From the NCBI GenBank assembly GCA_031265845.1, contig JAISCC010000146.1:1-45743 (forward strand): a DNA stretch of 45,743 nt, read 5' to 3'. Within the stretch, counting starts at the first letter, position 1. Each line of letters starts with the position of its first letter. The notes under the pieces are model-generated. The model was given only the letters and a program-made list of their open reading frames with translations, was not told where the DNA came from and searched no databases. The stretch comes from Treponema sp. Lineage in GTDB: Bacteria; Spirochaetota; Spirochaetia; Treponematales; Breznakiellaceae. The translations under genes and the position numbers were made by a program. Positions 1 to 8,481 of this stretch are shown here, in pieces.

Positions 1-92
1 TCGCCGCGCCAGACCGGAGGCTCCGCGAAAGGAGGATTCAGGCAAAATAATTGTGAATTATCCTCTCTTGTCAAATTGTAGGAGGATTTCTT

Positions 93-1265
93 ATGAAGAA
101 ATTTTTTATCGCCCTTTTAACGCTCGCCCTCGTCGCGGGCAACCTGTTTGCGCAAACCACGATAAGCGGGGGAGTCGGCTACAAGTGGACGGTGGTGGGA
201 GGCGACAGCGCGAAAGATGACTTGTCCACAGGTTATAGCGTAATTGCCCCGCAAATTACGATTAAAGGACAGAATGAAGAGGGGACATTCGGCGGATTGC
301 TTCGGCTCGGCGCCCAGGTGGACTGGGGAGCCGGACACTACGCTTATGCGTGGTGGAAGCCACTTGATTTTCTGCGCTTGAAGTTCGGCGTTGACGGCGA
401 CGGCGAGTGGGGCAGAACCGATATTGTAGGATGGGGCTTCCACTCCGGCGCACAAGATTTTGTCGCGGAATCTAATGATGGCAAATTCGGGACAGCCTTT
501 TTCGGCGGCTTCGGCGGCTTCGGTTTGTGGACGAGCTTCACCCTCATTCCCAATCTTGCCGTCAATCTAGCGGTTCCGTATCCAAGCTCAACTTTGGGGC
601 CAGATGCTTTAGGGCAGGCAACGGCGAGCGGCATTGCGAAAGACATTTACAATCAGATAAAGGTGAACATCGCCTATACCTTTAGCGGTGCCGGCACAGC
701 CTCCCTCGCCTATGAGAGCGACTCCGGCAAAAAGGATCATACAGGCAAAATATCCGGCTCTTTCCTTGTAACGGCGATTTCCGGCATTCAGATTAACATC
801 GGCGCCAAGTACACCCTGCCTGCGGAAGAAGAAGTCGCCTCCGTCCTCACCACTTACAACTACCCTGTCGCGGTTGGACTTGGCTTCTCCTATGCGGAAG
901 GAGACTTCGGTGTGAAAGCCCGTCTCAACTTCGACTTCGCCGGAAGCACAAAAGTAGGAAGCGCGGATCCGCACGAGACACCTTTCGTATTCAATTTCGC
1001 GGTCATGCCCTACTACAACCTCGGCATATTCACCGCCTACCTCAACATCGCGCTTGCTGATCTTACCGGCGCTGAGGAAAATGGCAACGACCTCCATTTC
1101 GGCTGGTATGTGAATCCGTATTTGGTGAAAGCCATCGGACCTGGAAAAATCTACGCGGGCTTCCTGCTTAAGGGAGACCCAAAAAAGAAAGCGGGATCAA
1201 CTACAGAATATGACGGATTCGACATCACGTGGGCGATACCCGTAGGCATTTCCTACAGCTTCTAA
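93..1265 (+). CDS. Outer-membrane beta-barrel (porin-like) protein
   Basis: A 390-residue exported protein. The N-terminus is a classic signal peptide (MKKFFIALLTLALVAGNLFA, cleavage near residue 20). The mature part is rich in Gly, aromatic and alternating polar/hydrophobic stretches typical of amphipathic beta-strands, and the chain ends in Y-S-F, the terminal aromatic used by outer-membrane barrels for BamA recognition. A strong ribosome site (TAGGAGGATTT) lies 8-10 bases before the ATG, which fixes the start. It stands alone and is closed by a strong terminator at 1289-1311. I infer a surface barrel or porin of treponemal type; the substrate cannot be read from the sequence. Confidence 0.75.
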   Translation: MKKFFIALLTLALVAGNLFAQTTISGGVGYKWTVVGGDSAKDDLSTGYSVIAPQITIKGQNEEGTFGGLLRLGAQVDWGAGHYAYAWWKPLDFLRLKFGVDGDGEWGRTDIVGWGFHSGAQDFVAESNDGKFGTAFFGGFGGFGLWTSFTLIPNLAVNLAVPYPSSTLGPDALGQATASGIAKDIYNQIKVNIAYTFSGAGTASLAYESDSGKKDHTGKISGSFLVTAISGIQINIGAKYTLPAEEEVASVLTTYNYPVAVGLGFSYAEGDFGVKARLNFDFAGSTKVGSADPHETPFVFNFAVMPYYNLGIFTAYLNIALADLTGAEENGNDLHFGWYVNPYLVKAIGPGKIYAGFLLKGDPKKKAGSTTEYDGFDITWAIPVGISYSF

Positions 1266-1288
1266 TTGTTGTTTTTTTTTGTATAAAG

Positions 1289-1311
1289 CCCCCTCCACGG
1301 GGGTTTTTTTT
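1289..1311 (+). terminator. Intrinsic terminator after the porin-like gene
   Basis: Five C, a five-base loop and five G form a GC stem followed by eight T, 24 bases after the stop codon. Canonical rho-independent form. The remaining DNA to 1500 holds nothing I can support. Confidence 0.85.
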
Positions 1312-1500
1312 ATGCCAGCTGATACGGACTGCAACTTTAAAACCAATCTGATTTTGCTCTTGGCTCTAGACTTCCTGTCATCGGCATCAGCCGCTTGCGC
1401 GGGGCGCGTTTCAACTTAACCCCCTGTTTCCCCACGAACAGAAGAAATCGCCCCGCTAAAATCAAAACCTTCAAACCACAAGTTCGCGCCGTTCGCGTTC

Positions 1501-2004
1501 CTATCTTAATCCCGCCGCTTCAACCTGCGTCGCTTTCTTCCAGAACTGACTGCGCCCAATGCCGAGACCGATTTCACCCCGCATTTCCAAAGTGTCGGTT
1601 TTGTACCTGTTGCCATTCGCCTTGTGGAAGGTGATCTTGCACTTGTACATACTGCCGTCCGCAGGATTGATGATGTTGCCGCCCGACCATTGCCCCTCTT
1701 TATCTTGGCGCAGACCAAAAATCCACGGCGTTCCTACCACACGCATCTGATTCACCTTGCCGCTTACCGGAAAGCCCTTGTAACTCTCCTTGCATAGTTG
1801 CGCAAGCTGATCTTGTGGAAATTCGGCGACCGAAAGCATTTTCCCATATAAAAGTCCACTTTTATCTTGATAAATCTCCCAACCTGCCGTTGTTTTGCCG
1901 GTTTTTTCATCAACGCTGATCCAAAACCCCAACACCGGATCTGCGGCAAAACAGAAGCCCGCGCTTAAAAGCGTCAAACATGAAATAAAAAACAGTCTCT
2001 TCAT
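1501..2004 (-). CDS. DUF2147-like small exported protein
   Basis: A 167-residue protein starting at the ATG at 2004, preceded by the ribosome site AAGGAGAAAAAG. Earlier in-frame starts upstream run through the promoter and are rejected. Residues 1-20 are a signal peptide ending C-F-A-A. The mature protein has the DUF2147 pattern: an opening D-P-V-L-G-F-W block, a central G-x-W-S-G-G-x-I-x-N-P-A-D-G segment and an R-G-E-I-G-L-G-I-G-R-S-Q-F-W ending. The family is periplasmic, forms a small beta-barrel fold and has no firmly established function. It is divergent from the polyprenyl synthase gene; its own promoter is at 2041-2069. Confidence 0.75.
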   Translation of the reverse strand: MKRLFFISCLTLLSAGFCFAADPVLGFWISVDEKTGKTTAGWEIYQDKSGLLYGKMLSVAEFPQDQLAQLCKESYKGFPVSGKVNQMRVVGTPWIFGLRQDKEGQWSGGNIINPADGSMYKCKITFHKANGNRYKTDTLEMRGEIGLGIGRSQFWKKATQVEAAGLR

Positions 2005-2040
2005 CTTTTTCTCCTTATTGGAAATACTAAAACAAGCTCC

Positions 2041-2069
2041 AGTATACATAAAATGCGCCTGTATGTAAA
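2041..2069 (-). promoter_or_regulatory. Promoter of the DUF2147 gene
   Basis: Reading the minus strand, TTTACA (2069-2064), a 17-base spacer and TATACT (2046-2041). Predicted start near 2034 gives a leader of about 30 bases with a ribosome site. Confidence 0.65.
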
Positions 2070-2082
2070 CAACAAGAACGCA

Positions 2083-2110
2083 TTGACTCTCATCCCCGTT
2101 CCAATATACC
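2083..2110 (+). promoter_or_regulatory. Promoter of the polyprenyl synthase gene, leaderless type
   Basis: TTGACT at 2083-2088, 16-base spacer, TATACC at 2105-2110. The ATG at 2121 lies 10 bases after the -10 box and has no Shine-Dalgarno sequence, so transcription should begin almost at the start codon. Confidence 0.55.
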
Positions 2111-2120
2111 ATAACACCCA

Positions 2121-3266
2121 ATGAAACAGCCGCCCTTGTCCGAAAAAATCAACGCCATAGAAGCCGTGTTATATGACCTCTTGCCCTCTTCGGCGTCTTT
2201 GGCAGACAGCAAGTGGATGCGCGCCGTATTTCCCCATCTGGACATTTCTCCAGCCACAGCGCTGCCGCTCATTGAGCCTGCGTACGACCTTGTACGCAGG
2301 GGGGGCAAACGCTGGCGGCCTCTGCTTGCGCTGCTGGTGTGCGGGGCACTGGACGGTTCAGAGCAAGACTGCCTTCCGCTCACGCCCCTGTTGGAACTCT
2401 CCCACAACGCAAGCCTCATCCACGATGATATTGAGGATCATTCGGACACGCGCCGGGGCGAACCGGCTGTGCACATCAAATACGGAGAGGACATAGGCAT
2501 AAACAGCGGCAGTTTTCTGTATTTTCTCCCGCTCTGTTGCATTGATGCGTGGAACGCCGGCGCCGGGCAAAAAAACAGGATGTACGCGCTCTGGGCGGAG
2601 CACATGCGGCGCCTTCATCTGGGACAGGCGATGGACATTACATGGCACCGCGAGTTCGATGTGATTCCCGGCGCTGGCGAATACCGCGCCATGTGCGGTC
2701 TTAAAACCGGCTCGCTCGCCCGTCTTGCCGCCATGATTGGCGTCCTCGCCGCCCGCCTCGCCTCGCCTCGCCTGCGGCAAGCCGACGCCGGCAAAGCGGA
2801 CGAAGCCGCCGGACTGCTCGGAGCGGCGGCGGAAAAACTGGGTGTAGGCTTCCAAATTCTGGATGATGTTAAAAACCTTGCCGCCGGCAACCCCGGAAAA
2901 AAACGCGGCGATGACATTGTTGAAGGCAAAAAAAGCCTGCCGGTCATCCTCTACCTGCAAACGGACAGCCAAGCGGATTGCGAGGACGCGGCGCACGACG
3001 TAGATCGCGCCATTCCACGCTCCTCAAAAAAACAGTTCGTCCGGCGTTGCTTTCAAAGCGCCCGTGAACATGGCGCCGCCGCGCCGGAAGTGGAAGAGCT
3101 GATCGCGCAACTGGAAGCGTCCGGCGCCATAGCGCGGGCGCAATCGCAGGGAGAGGCGCTTATTGATGAAGCGAAGTCCGTATTTGCGCGGGAAACGTGC
3201 GCTGGCGTCACCCTCAACCAGCATTACAGGGACTTGCTCGCCGCTCTTATTGACTCGATGGGATAA
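2121..3266 (+). CDS. Polyprenyl diphosphate synthase (trans-isoprenyl transferase)
   Basis: A 381-residue cytosolic enzyme that condenses isopentenyl diphosphate onto allylic diphosphates to build prenyl chains for quinones or lipid carriers. Visible family motifs are R-R-G-G-K-R-W-R-P near residue 57, the first aspartate-rich motif in L-I-H-D-D-I-E-D near residue 101, the K-T-G-S-L block near 195 and the second aspartate-rich region F-Q-I-L-D-D-V-K-N near 249, followed by G-D-D-I-V-E-G-K-K-S-L-P. The second motif reads D-D-x-x-N rather than D-D-x-x-D. Small residues before the first motif suggest a medium or long product. It is longer than the usual 300-330 residues. The start has no ribosome site and follows a promoter directly. 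Chain length cannot be assigned. Confidence 0.85.
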   Translation: MKQPPLSEKINAIEAVLYDLLPSSASLADSKWMRAVFPHLDISPATALPLIEPAYDLVRRGGKRWRPLLALLVCGALDGSEQDCLPLTPLLELSHNASLIHDDIEDHSDTRRGEPAVHIKYGEDIGINSGSFLYFLPLCCIDAWNAGAGQKNRMYALWAEHMRRLHLGQAMDITWHREFDVIPGAGEYRAMCGLKTGSLARLAAMIGVLAARLASPRLRQADAGKADEAAGLLGAAAEKLGVGFQILDDVKNLAAGNPGKKRGDDIVEGKKSLPVILYLQTDSQADCEDAAHDVDRAIPRSSKKQFVRRCFQSAREHGAAAPEVEELIAQLEASGAIARAQSQGEALIDEAKSVFARETCAGVTLNQHYRDLLAALIDSMG

Positions 3267-3311
3267 CGGCGCGTGGTTGCGGCGCCTCGTTGTGGCGGCG
3301 CCGATTTCCAC

Positions 3312-3340
3312 TTGACAACCGTATCGCTTTCGTCTATAAT
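3312..3340 (+). promoter_or_regulatory. Perfect sigma-70-type promoter, leaderless type
   Basis: TTGACA (3312-3317), exactly 17 bases, TATAAT (3335-3340): both hexamers match the consensus fully. The ATG at 3350 is 9 bases beyond the -10 box with no ribosome site. Confidence 0.85.
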
Positions 3341-3349
3341 GAAAAAATT

Positions 3350-4120
3350 ATGAAGAAATTACCAACAGGCATATTCTTGTGCGCGGTTCTCGCCGCGTCA
3401 TCTCTGTCCGCTCAAACAACATGGACAACCAACGGCGTTTTTTCCGGCAAACAGGCGGTTTCGGCTTCCTTCGCCATGTACAGCGCCCCACTTATTGAAA
3501 AAGGGCAATTTCCCCTGTCCGCCCGCTATCGCTTTGAAATTCCGCAGGTTTCCGCAATGGGCGCGTTTCAATTCAGCGAAGACACGCAGGACATTGTTCT
3601 GAACGGCGTCTATTTTCCGCTTAATACGCCGCGATTCCGGGTGGGCGCAGGCGCCTCGTACCACGGGGGCTGGTTTGAAATGGACGGCGATCTCGCCTCC
3701 TTTCAAAGCGACATCTTTCTGGGCGCCTACGCGACCATTAACTTCTGGCGCATGTATCTGAACATACACGTCGGGTGGTTTGAGCAGATCATAACCGTTC
3801 CCGCGCTTTCGGCTGAGTATGATACCTTCGCGCAGAGCGACATGGCGGCTTCCCTGTTTATAGGCGGCAAACTGCTCGACAATTTCAGCGCGGAACTGGG
3901 CGTCGCCTCCTATGAACTCTACCGGTACCACTTGTTTTTTACCCCCGCCTTCTCGCTGGCATTGCGCTATGAATTCCAAACGCCGCGCTTTCAAGGCAAG
4001 GCGCTCGAAGGGCGCATTTTCGCGGAGCTGTCGACTTCGGTACGCTATTCCGACATGTTCACCCTTTCCGGTCATGTCGAATACTCCGCCACGACCATAA
4101 CCATAGGCTACACATTTTAA
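3350..4120 (+). CDS. Outer-membrane beta-barrel protein
   Basis: A 256-residue exported protein. The start is M-K-K-L-P-T-G at 3350; a longer frame from 3290 overlaps the consensus promoter and is rejected. The signal peptide ends S-L-S-A-Q near residue 22. The mature chain consists of alternating hydrophobic/polar segments with many Tyr, Phe and Gly, and ends I-G-Y-T-F, the outer-membrane barrel C-terminal signature. It is probably co-transcribed with the phosphoesterase lipoprotein that begins 11 bases downstream. No specific family is recognised. Confidence 0.65.
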   Translation: MKKLPTGIFLCAVLAASSLSAQTTWTTNGVFSGKQAVSASFAMYSAPLIEKGQFPLSARYRFEIPQVSAMGAFQFSEDTQDIVLNGVYFPLNTPRFRVGAGASYHGGWFEMDGDLASFQSDIFLGAYATINFWRMYLNIHVGWFEQIITVPALSAEYDTFAQSDMAASLFIGGKLLDNFSAELGVASYELYRYHLFFTPAFSLALRYEFQTPRFQGKALEGRIFAELSTSVRYSDMFTLSGHVEYSATTITIGYTF

Positions 4121-4131
4121 GGAGGAACAGC

Positions 4132-5067
4132 ATGAAAAAAAATGAAAAAATAGCGGCGCGTATCGCAATGTGGCTTATCGCGCTCTGCCTCGCGCTCGCC
4201 GCGTGCAAAGACGAATACGGTTTGGATGAGTTCCTCACCCGCGCTGACGACATAAACGCCAGAAGCGCGTACATCACGAGGCTTGGCGCGCCTATACTTG
4301 ATAAAGATATAGTTAGTAATAATAAAAATATGTACGAACCGAATAAACCGGGCGTTTTCCCTTTCGATAAAAACTATACCGTCTTAATACTTGCTGACAT
4401 ACATTTCGGAGCGCATTCTGATCATCCCGATCTGCCCGAAGAAAAATTTTTCGACTGGCTTGACGCTAAAAAAGATGCTGGTACAACGCCCGCCTTCTGC
4501 CTTGTTCTTGGCGACAACGCGGAAGCCGGTACGGAAGACGAGTACAAACAATTCAAGGCGTTGTCCGATACACTCGAAAATGATTACAATATACCGGTCT
4601 ATTCCATCGTAGGCAACCACGACCTCTACAACGACGGGTGGCGACCCTATACGAAATACTGCAAGCCCTACATCTCCTATTACCATTTCAGCACCGGAAA
4701 CTTTTCGTGGTACGCCCTTGATTCGGGAAGCGGTACGCTCGGCGGCAGTCAGCTCAAGAATCTTGTCAGCAATCTCAAGGCGGATCCAAACCCAAAGATC
4801 GTCTTCTCGCATTATCCGATGTATGGAGGCGGCAACTTCTACTTCTCCCTGTCCGATCCGCATGAACGCGCCGCGCTCATATCCGCGTTTGCAAAGAACA
4901 ATGTGAAAATAGTGTTGGAAGGCCATCAGCACCCGGGCAGTTTCTATGACTTCGGTTCTTTCAAAGAATACAATGTGGCGGCGTTCCGCGACAGGCAGAG
5001 TTGGCATCTTCTTACTGTAGATGAAACAAACGCAACCGTAACGCTTGAGACAGGCATTACTGAGTAA
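4132..5067 (+). CDS. Calcineurin-like metallophosphoesterase lipoprotein
   Basis: A 311-residue lipoprotein. The N-terminus carries a basic start, a hydrophobic core and the lipobox L-A-A-C, so it should be lipid-anchored at about Cys24. The metallophosphoesterase metal-binding motifs appear in order: L-A-D-I-H (near residue 86), G-D-N (near 126), G-N-H-D (near 161), S-H-Y-P (near 225) and G-H-Q-H (near 264). This is the full ligand set for a di-metal centre, so the enzyme is probably active on a phosphoester; the substrate is unknown. The ribosome site AAGGAGGAACAGC overlaps the end of the barrel gene upstream, indicating one operon. The hairpin at 5108-5140 probably ends the transcript. Confidence 0.85.
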   Translation: MKKNEKIAARIAMWLIALCLALAACKDEYGLDEFLTRADDINARSAYITRLGAPILDKDIVSNNKNMYEPNKPGVFPFDKNYTVLILADIHFGAHSDHPDLPEEKFFDWLDAKKDAGTTPAFCLVLGDNAEAGTEDEYKQFKALSDTLENDYNIPVYSIVGNHDLYNDGWRPYTKYCKPYISYYHFSTGNFSWYALDSGSGTLGGSQLKNLVSNLKADPNPKIVFSHYPMYGGGNFYFSLSDPHERAALISAFAKNNVKIVLEGHQHPGSFYDFGSFKEYNVAAFRDRQSWHLLTVDETNATVTLETGITE

Positions 5068-5107
5068 ACAAGCGGTTATTCCGGCTTGCGAAGGGCTGTG
5101 AAACATG

Positions 5108-5140
5108 AAGATGCCGCAGGGCAAGCCCTGCGGCATCTTT
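5108..5140 (+). terminator. Perfect 14-bp hairpin, probable terminator
   Basis: A perfect 14-bp inverted repeat (5108-5121 with 5126-5139) around the loop CAAG. Only three T follow. It may end the phosphoesterase operon. It could instead be the end hairpin of the adjacent IS200-type remnant, since IS200/IS605 elements carry subterminal hairpins. Confidence 0.6.
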
Positions 5141-5145
5141 AACCT

Positions 5146-5502
5146 TCACGCTTTATGTTGATATGAAAACAATTCAAGCTGTCTCTCTTCACGCCGTCTT
5201 CTGATAACCCTCCGGCCTTCCCCCTGGCTCTTGACGCACCGTTGCGCCTCACGCCCTTTATCGTTCGCGCCATCTTCCCGGGGCTGTACGTCGGCGCCGA
5301 TTGAGCCGGAAAATGTGCGCGGTCTTGTCCGCCCCTGTCTCCAGAAACTTCATCTCATATCTCGCTTCGATCCCCAGGCGTATTTCCCGAAGCCTCTCAT
5401 CCGCTTCTTTATTTTTATTATCGCCCTTCGGCGTCTCGCCGGACATACTGTATGACACGCCAGCGCGCCCATATTATGTCCTTTGCGGACGATCCCGCTC
5501 AT
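5146..5502 (-). pseudogene. Decayed IS200/IS605-type TnpA transposase
   Basis: No intact frame remains, but pieces of a small HUH transposase are readable in order on the minus strand. From the ATG at 5502 comes M-S-G-I-V-R-K-G-H-N, then H-T-V-C-P-A-R-R-R-R-A-I (compare H-x-V-x-x-x-K-Y-R-R-x-V). After a frameshift comes E-A-D-E-R-L-R-E-I and I-E-A-R-Y-E-M-K-F-L-E-T-G-A-D-K with a damaged H-x-H region (T-A-H-I-F). A further frame gives the typical tail E-E-R-Q-L-E-L-F before a TGA at 5146. The catalytic tyrosine segment is missing, so there is an internal deletion. Assignment rests on remembered family patterns. Confidence 0.55.
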
Positions 5503-5634
5503 CCTTTTATTATATTCACGCTTATAACTGCGGCAAGCTGCAGGGTGTCAAACCGTATGGATTTCGCCTAATAATTACACGAACGGCGCGAATAAAACAG
5601 CGTGACGGGGAAGATTTGGGTTTGTGGCGGCTTG

Positions 5635-5988
5635 TCAATCGTCTGCAATCCGCCACGAAAGCGGCTCAACCGTTCCGTCTTTCAGAAACAACGCGGCGTT
5701 TCCTTCCGGTTTTTCAAGAAGCCGCGCGGTAAATTCAACGGCGCGGCCTTGCAACCGTCTGATTGCGGCTTCTTTTTCCCGGGGCGAAACGCCATATCGC
5801 TTGCCGTCAGCCGTAATGATGCCGACGAATGTGTGCGGTTCATTGCCAAAAATCTTTACCGCGCCGGTGATGCGCATAATTCGCCCCGCCTCTCCAGCGT
5901 CAGCCGCCGACTCGTCTTTTTCACCGCCCGCAAAAAGTCCGTTGTGAAAGAACGCCGCCATAAGCGTAATAAAGAAAAGTTTTTTCAT
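5635..5988 (-). CDS. Small exported hypothetical protein
   Basis: A 117-residue protein starting at M-K-K-L-F-F-I-T-L (5988); the longer frame to 6036 is less likely because the signal peptide begins here. The segment L-F-A-G-G-E-K-D at the signal-peptide end resembles the start of many treponemal exported proteins. The mature part contains a G-A-V-K-I-F-G-N-E-P-H-T-F-V-G-I-I-T-A-D-G-K-R-Y block suggesting a small beta-fold. It lies 56 bases after flgJ on the same strand and may be the last gene of the flagellar transcript. No good ribosome site is visible. Function unknown. Confidence 0.6.
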   Translation of the reverse strand: MKKLFFITLMAAFFHNGLFAGGEKDESAADAGEAGRIMRITGAVKIFGNEPHTFVGIITADGKRYGVSPREKEAAIRRLQGRAVEFTARLLEKPEGNAALFLKDGTVEPLSWRIADD

Positions 5989-6044
5989 CTGATGTGGTGA
6001 TTCGAGCGTTGTCCTGCGCCGCCCGAGTCGCCGCAAGCGTGTCG

Positions 6045-6482
6045 CTAGAATTTTTCGTTGATCACCGTACCGCGCTGTCCCGTCAGTTCAAGGTAGGCGA
6101 TCTCGGCGAACCCGAAATTCGTGTCTTTGGTGAAGTTTTTCGCGTACTCATCGTAGAGCATGTCTTCGTACATATCGCCCGCGAATCCCTCATCAATAAA
6201 ACCGGATTTCTGAATGGTATTTCTCATACTGTTGAGCAAATTTTTGATCAAGAACGACTCAAGCGCCTCGCATTGTTCGTAGAGTACGCTGCTTTTATCA
6301 ATAACGGGTTTTCCGGCCGCGCTTTCTTCCGGTGCGGCGGCGTCTTTTGCGGCGGCTTCAAGACTCTGGAGGAGGCTGTCAAACGCGCCTTTTTCACTGG
6401 CGGAAACTGCCGAAACGCCGTCCACGCCGCTTCCAAACGCCGCCGGATCGAGTTGACCGCTGTTAATAGACTGTATCGCCAT
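6045..6482 (-). CDS. flgJ: Flagellar rod-binding protein FlgJ (rod domain only)
   Basis: A 145-residue protein matching the N-terminal rod-binding domain of FlgJ: a variable Ala/Ser-rich head (1-60), then L-Y-E-Q-C-E-A-L-E-S-F-L-I-K-N-L-L-N-S-M-R and a M-Y-E-D-M-L-Y-D-E-Y-A block. The muramidase domain of enterobacterial FlgJ is absent, as is usual in spirochaetes. It acts in the periplasm as a cap or scaffold for rod assembly. The start has the ribosome site GGAGGCGGTGTAA and lies 29 bases after flgG, so it belongs to the same operon. Confidence 0.85.
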   Translation of the reverse strand: MAIQSINSGQLDPAAFGSGVDGVSAVSASEKGAFDSLLQSLEAAAKDAAAPEESAAGKPVIDKSSVLYEQCEALESFLIKNLLNSMRNTIQKSGFIDEGFAGDMYEDMLYDEYAKNFTKDTNFGFAEIAYLELTGQRGTVINEKF

Positions 6483-6511
6483 TTACACCGCCTCCATTGC
6501 TATAGACCCGC

Positions 6512-7312
6512 CTACCGCTTCAAGCTTGTCGCTGTCGCAAGCATACTGTCGCTGGTCTGTATGGTCTTGGAATTAAACTCGTATGCGCGTTGCGCCACAA
6601 TGAGATCGACCATTTCCCGCACTACAGAGACATTCGACATTTCGAGGAATTTATGGTAAATCTTGCCCATACCCTCAAAACCCGGACGACCGGGAATGGG
6701 ATCGCCTGATGCGTTCGTTATTTTGTACAGATTTTCGCCTGCGGCGGTAAGCCCCACCGGGTTCGGGAAGCGGTACAACTCTACCTGCCCAACCTCAATC
6801 GGCGTGGTCTCATCAATCTGTGGCACAATCACAGACACTCTGCCGTCCTGGGATACGGTGATGCTTTCAGGCAGGAAGTTTTCCGGCATCACAATGTCCG
6901 GCAGAAGCCAGTACCCCTGAGCCGTAACCATGCGTCCCGTTGAATCAACCTGGAACGCGCCGTTGCGGGTATAGGCGTAGCTGCCGTCGTACAACTGTAC
7001 GCGGAAGAACCCGTCCCCCACGATGGCTACATCGGTCGGCACGTCGGTATGCTGGGGCGATCCCTGCCCGAACATGCGCTGGGTGTCCGCCAGTTTGACG
7101 CCATGCCCCATCTGTACGCCCACCGGCACAACCGTGTCTTCGGTCGCCGGCGTACCGGCTGTTTTGATGGTCTGGTAGAGCAGGTCTTCAAAGTCCGCCC
7201 GCTGCTTCTTGTAGCCTGTTGTATTTACATTCGCCAGATTGTTGGAAATCGTGTCAATATTCGCCTGTTGCCCTATCATGCCGGAAGCGCCCGTCCACAA
7301 ACTTCGCACCAT
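6512..7312 (-). CDS. flgG: Flagellar distal rod protein FlgG
   Basis: A 266-residue rod protein, normal length. The N-terminal S-L-W-T-G-A-S-G-M and N-L-A-N-V-N-T-T-G-Y-K-K motif (residues 4-36) is the diagnostic flagellar rod/hook signature. The C-terminal heptad segment near residues 230-262 (M-V-D-L-I-V-A-Q-R-A-Y-E-F-N-S-K) is the other conserved helix that packs in the rod. The interior G-D-G-F-F-R-V block is also typical. The ribosome site AAAGGAG fixes the start. It sits between flgF and flgJ. Confidence 0.95.
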   Translation of the reverse strand: MVRSLWTGASGMIGQQANIDTISNNLANVNTTGYKKQRADFEDLLYQTIKTAGTPATEDTVVPVGVQMGHGVKLADTQRMFGQGSPQHTDVPTDVAIVGDGFFRVQLYDGSYAYTRNGAFQVDSTGRMVTAQGYWLLPDIVMPENFLPESITVSQDGRVSVIVPQIDETTPIEVGQVELYRFPNPVGLTAAGENLYKITNASGDPIPGRPGFEGMGKIYHKFLEMSNVSVVREMVDLIVAQRAYEFNSKTIQTSDSMLATATSLKR

Positions 7313-7332
7313 TTATGTCTACTCCTTTACCC

Positions 7333-8184
7333 TTATCCTAATTTACTCACCTGATTTATCAACACGCCCAGCATGGAGTCGCCGGTCATAATGACTTTTT
7401 GATTCGCCTCGTAAGCGCGGTTGACTTCGATCATTTGTACCATTTCGACAACCGGCTCAACATTCGAGCCTTCGACAAACCCCTGCACCACTCGCGGACG
7501 TTCCGAAACGTTCAGCGTCCGCGCATCGCCCGAAACATCGGTCGCCTTGTACAAGCTGGAGCCTTGTTTTTGCAGGTACCGGTCAAGATCGAATTCAACG
7601 ATTCTCAGGATGTCGAGCAGTTCTGTCTGTTCCCATGTATTGCTTTCCCGTGAAACCATCACGTCAGGATCATCGGGAACAGCCGCGTTTATCCAGATTT
7701 TGCCTTCCTTGTCAACCTGAAAATTATTGGCTTTTATTCTGATGAATCCATTTTCGCCCAGAACCGGATAGCCCTCTTTGGTTTCGAGGACGCCTTCTTT
7801 TCCAAGCTGGAAACTGCCGTTGCGGGTGTACCGCTCGCCCCACGGGGTCGCTATCACAAAGAAACCTTTGCCGTCCAGCGCGAGATCGTAGTCGCTGTCG
7901 GTCTGCTTCAAGGCGCCTTGCTGGAAATCCGTAAAAAGCTCGTTCAATTCAACGCCGGTTCCCAGTTTGCCCACTATGGGCGCGACATCCGCCGAACCAA
8001 ACGGCTGTTTATATACGCCGTCGTCATTCATGCGCCGGAGCAACAACTCTGGAAACGCCTTGAACGACGCCATGTCTCTTTTGTATGCGTCCTGATCGAT
8101 GTTGGCGAGGTTGTTCGCTATCGCGTCAAGCCGCCACTGTTGCGCCCGCATTCCGCTTGCGCCGGTGTACCATCCTCTAACCAC
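7333..8184 (-). CDS. flgF: Flagellar proximal rod protein FlgF
   Basis: A 283-residue paralogue of FlgG and first gene of the rod operon. The start is a GTG at 8184 behind a GAGAGGTAGAA ribosome site. It carries the rod N-terminal motif (W-Y-T-G-A-S-G-M, then N-N-L-A-N-I-D-Q-D-A-Y-K-R) and the C-terminal V-V-E-M-V-Q-M-I-E-V-N-R-A-Y-E-A-N-Q-K helix. Position before flgG and the divergent interior (W-G-E-R-Y-T-R-N-G-S-F) support FlgF. FlgG is followed by FlgJ, the spirochaetal arrangement. Confidence 0.9.
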   Translation of the reverse strand: MVRGWYTGASGMRAQQWRLDAIANNLANIDQDAYKRDMASFKAFPELLLRRMNDDGVYKQPFGSADVAPIVGKLGTGVELNELFTDFQQGALKQTDSDYDLALDGKGFFVIATPWGERYTRNGSFQLGKEGVLETKEGYPVLGENGFIRIKANNFQVDKEGKIWINAAVPDDPDVMVSRESNTWEQTELLDILRIVEFDLDRYLQKQGSSLYKATDVSGDARTLNVSERPRVVQGFVEGSNVEPVVEMVQMIEVNRAYEANQKVIMTGDSMLGVLINQVSKLG

Positions 8185-8451
8185 TTCTACCTCTCTACTC
8201 TTTCTATAGTATCGGGCGAAATACGGGAAATGTGTAGAAAAAACGCGCCGTCTTGGACGCTCAATAGACTAATTAGATCAGATATTCCTACGCCGCAGAC
8301 GTTATAGAATCGCTATTCTTAATCATTTGTTGAATGTCTGATTGACATGCATGAGAGGATAAGATACAAGCGTCGGACTCTTTAAAAAACGACGCAAAAC
8401 AATTCAGCCGCTGATATTCGTCAAATGAAACGAACTTTATCCGTTCTTTCT

Positions 8452-8481
8452 GAAAAGTGGTTTTTTCCTTCCACTTTTTTT
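8452..8481 (+). terminator. Orphan intrinsic terminator
   Basis: AAAAGTGG (8453-8460) pairs with CCACTTTT (8471-8478) across a ten-base pyrimidine loop and is followed by a T-run. No plus-strand gene lies upstream of it (flgF is on the other strand), so it may end a short RNA; a TTGACA box is at 8342-8347. The rest of the 8185-8741 gap holds only the TPR remnant at 8481-8604. Confidence 0.55.

Noticed and set aside
5994-6659. 221-residue plus-strand ORF
   Set aside because: It lies opposite flgJ and flgG, which carry clear family motifs.
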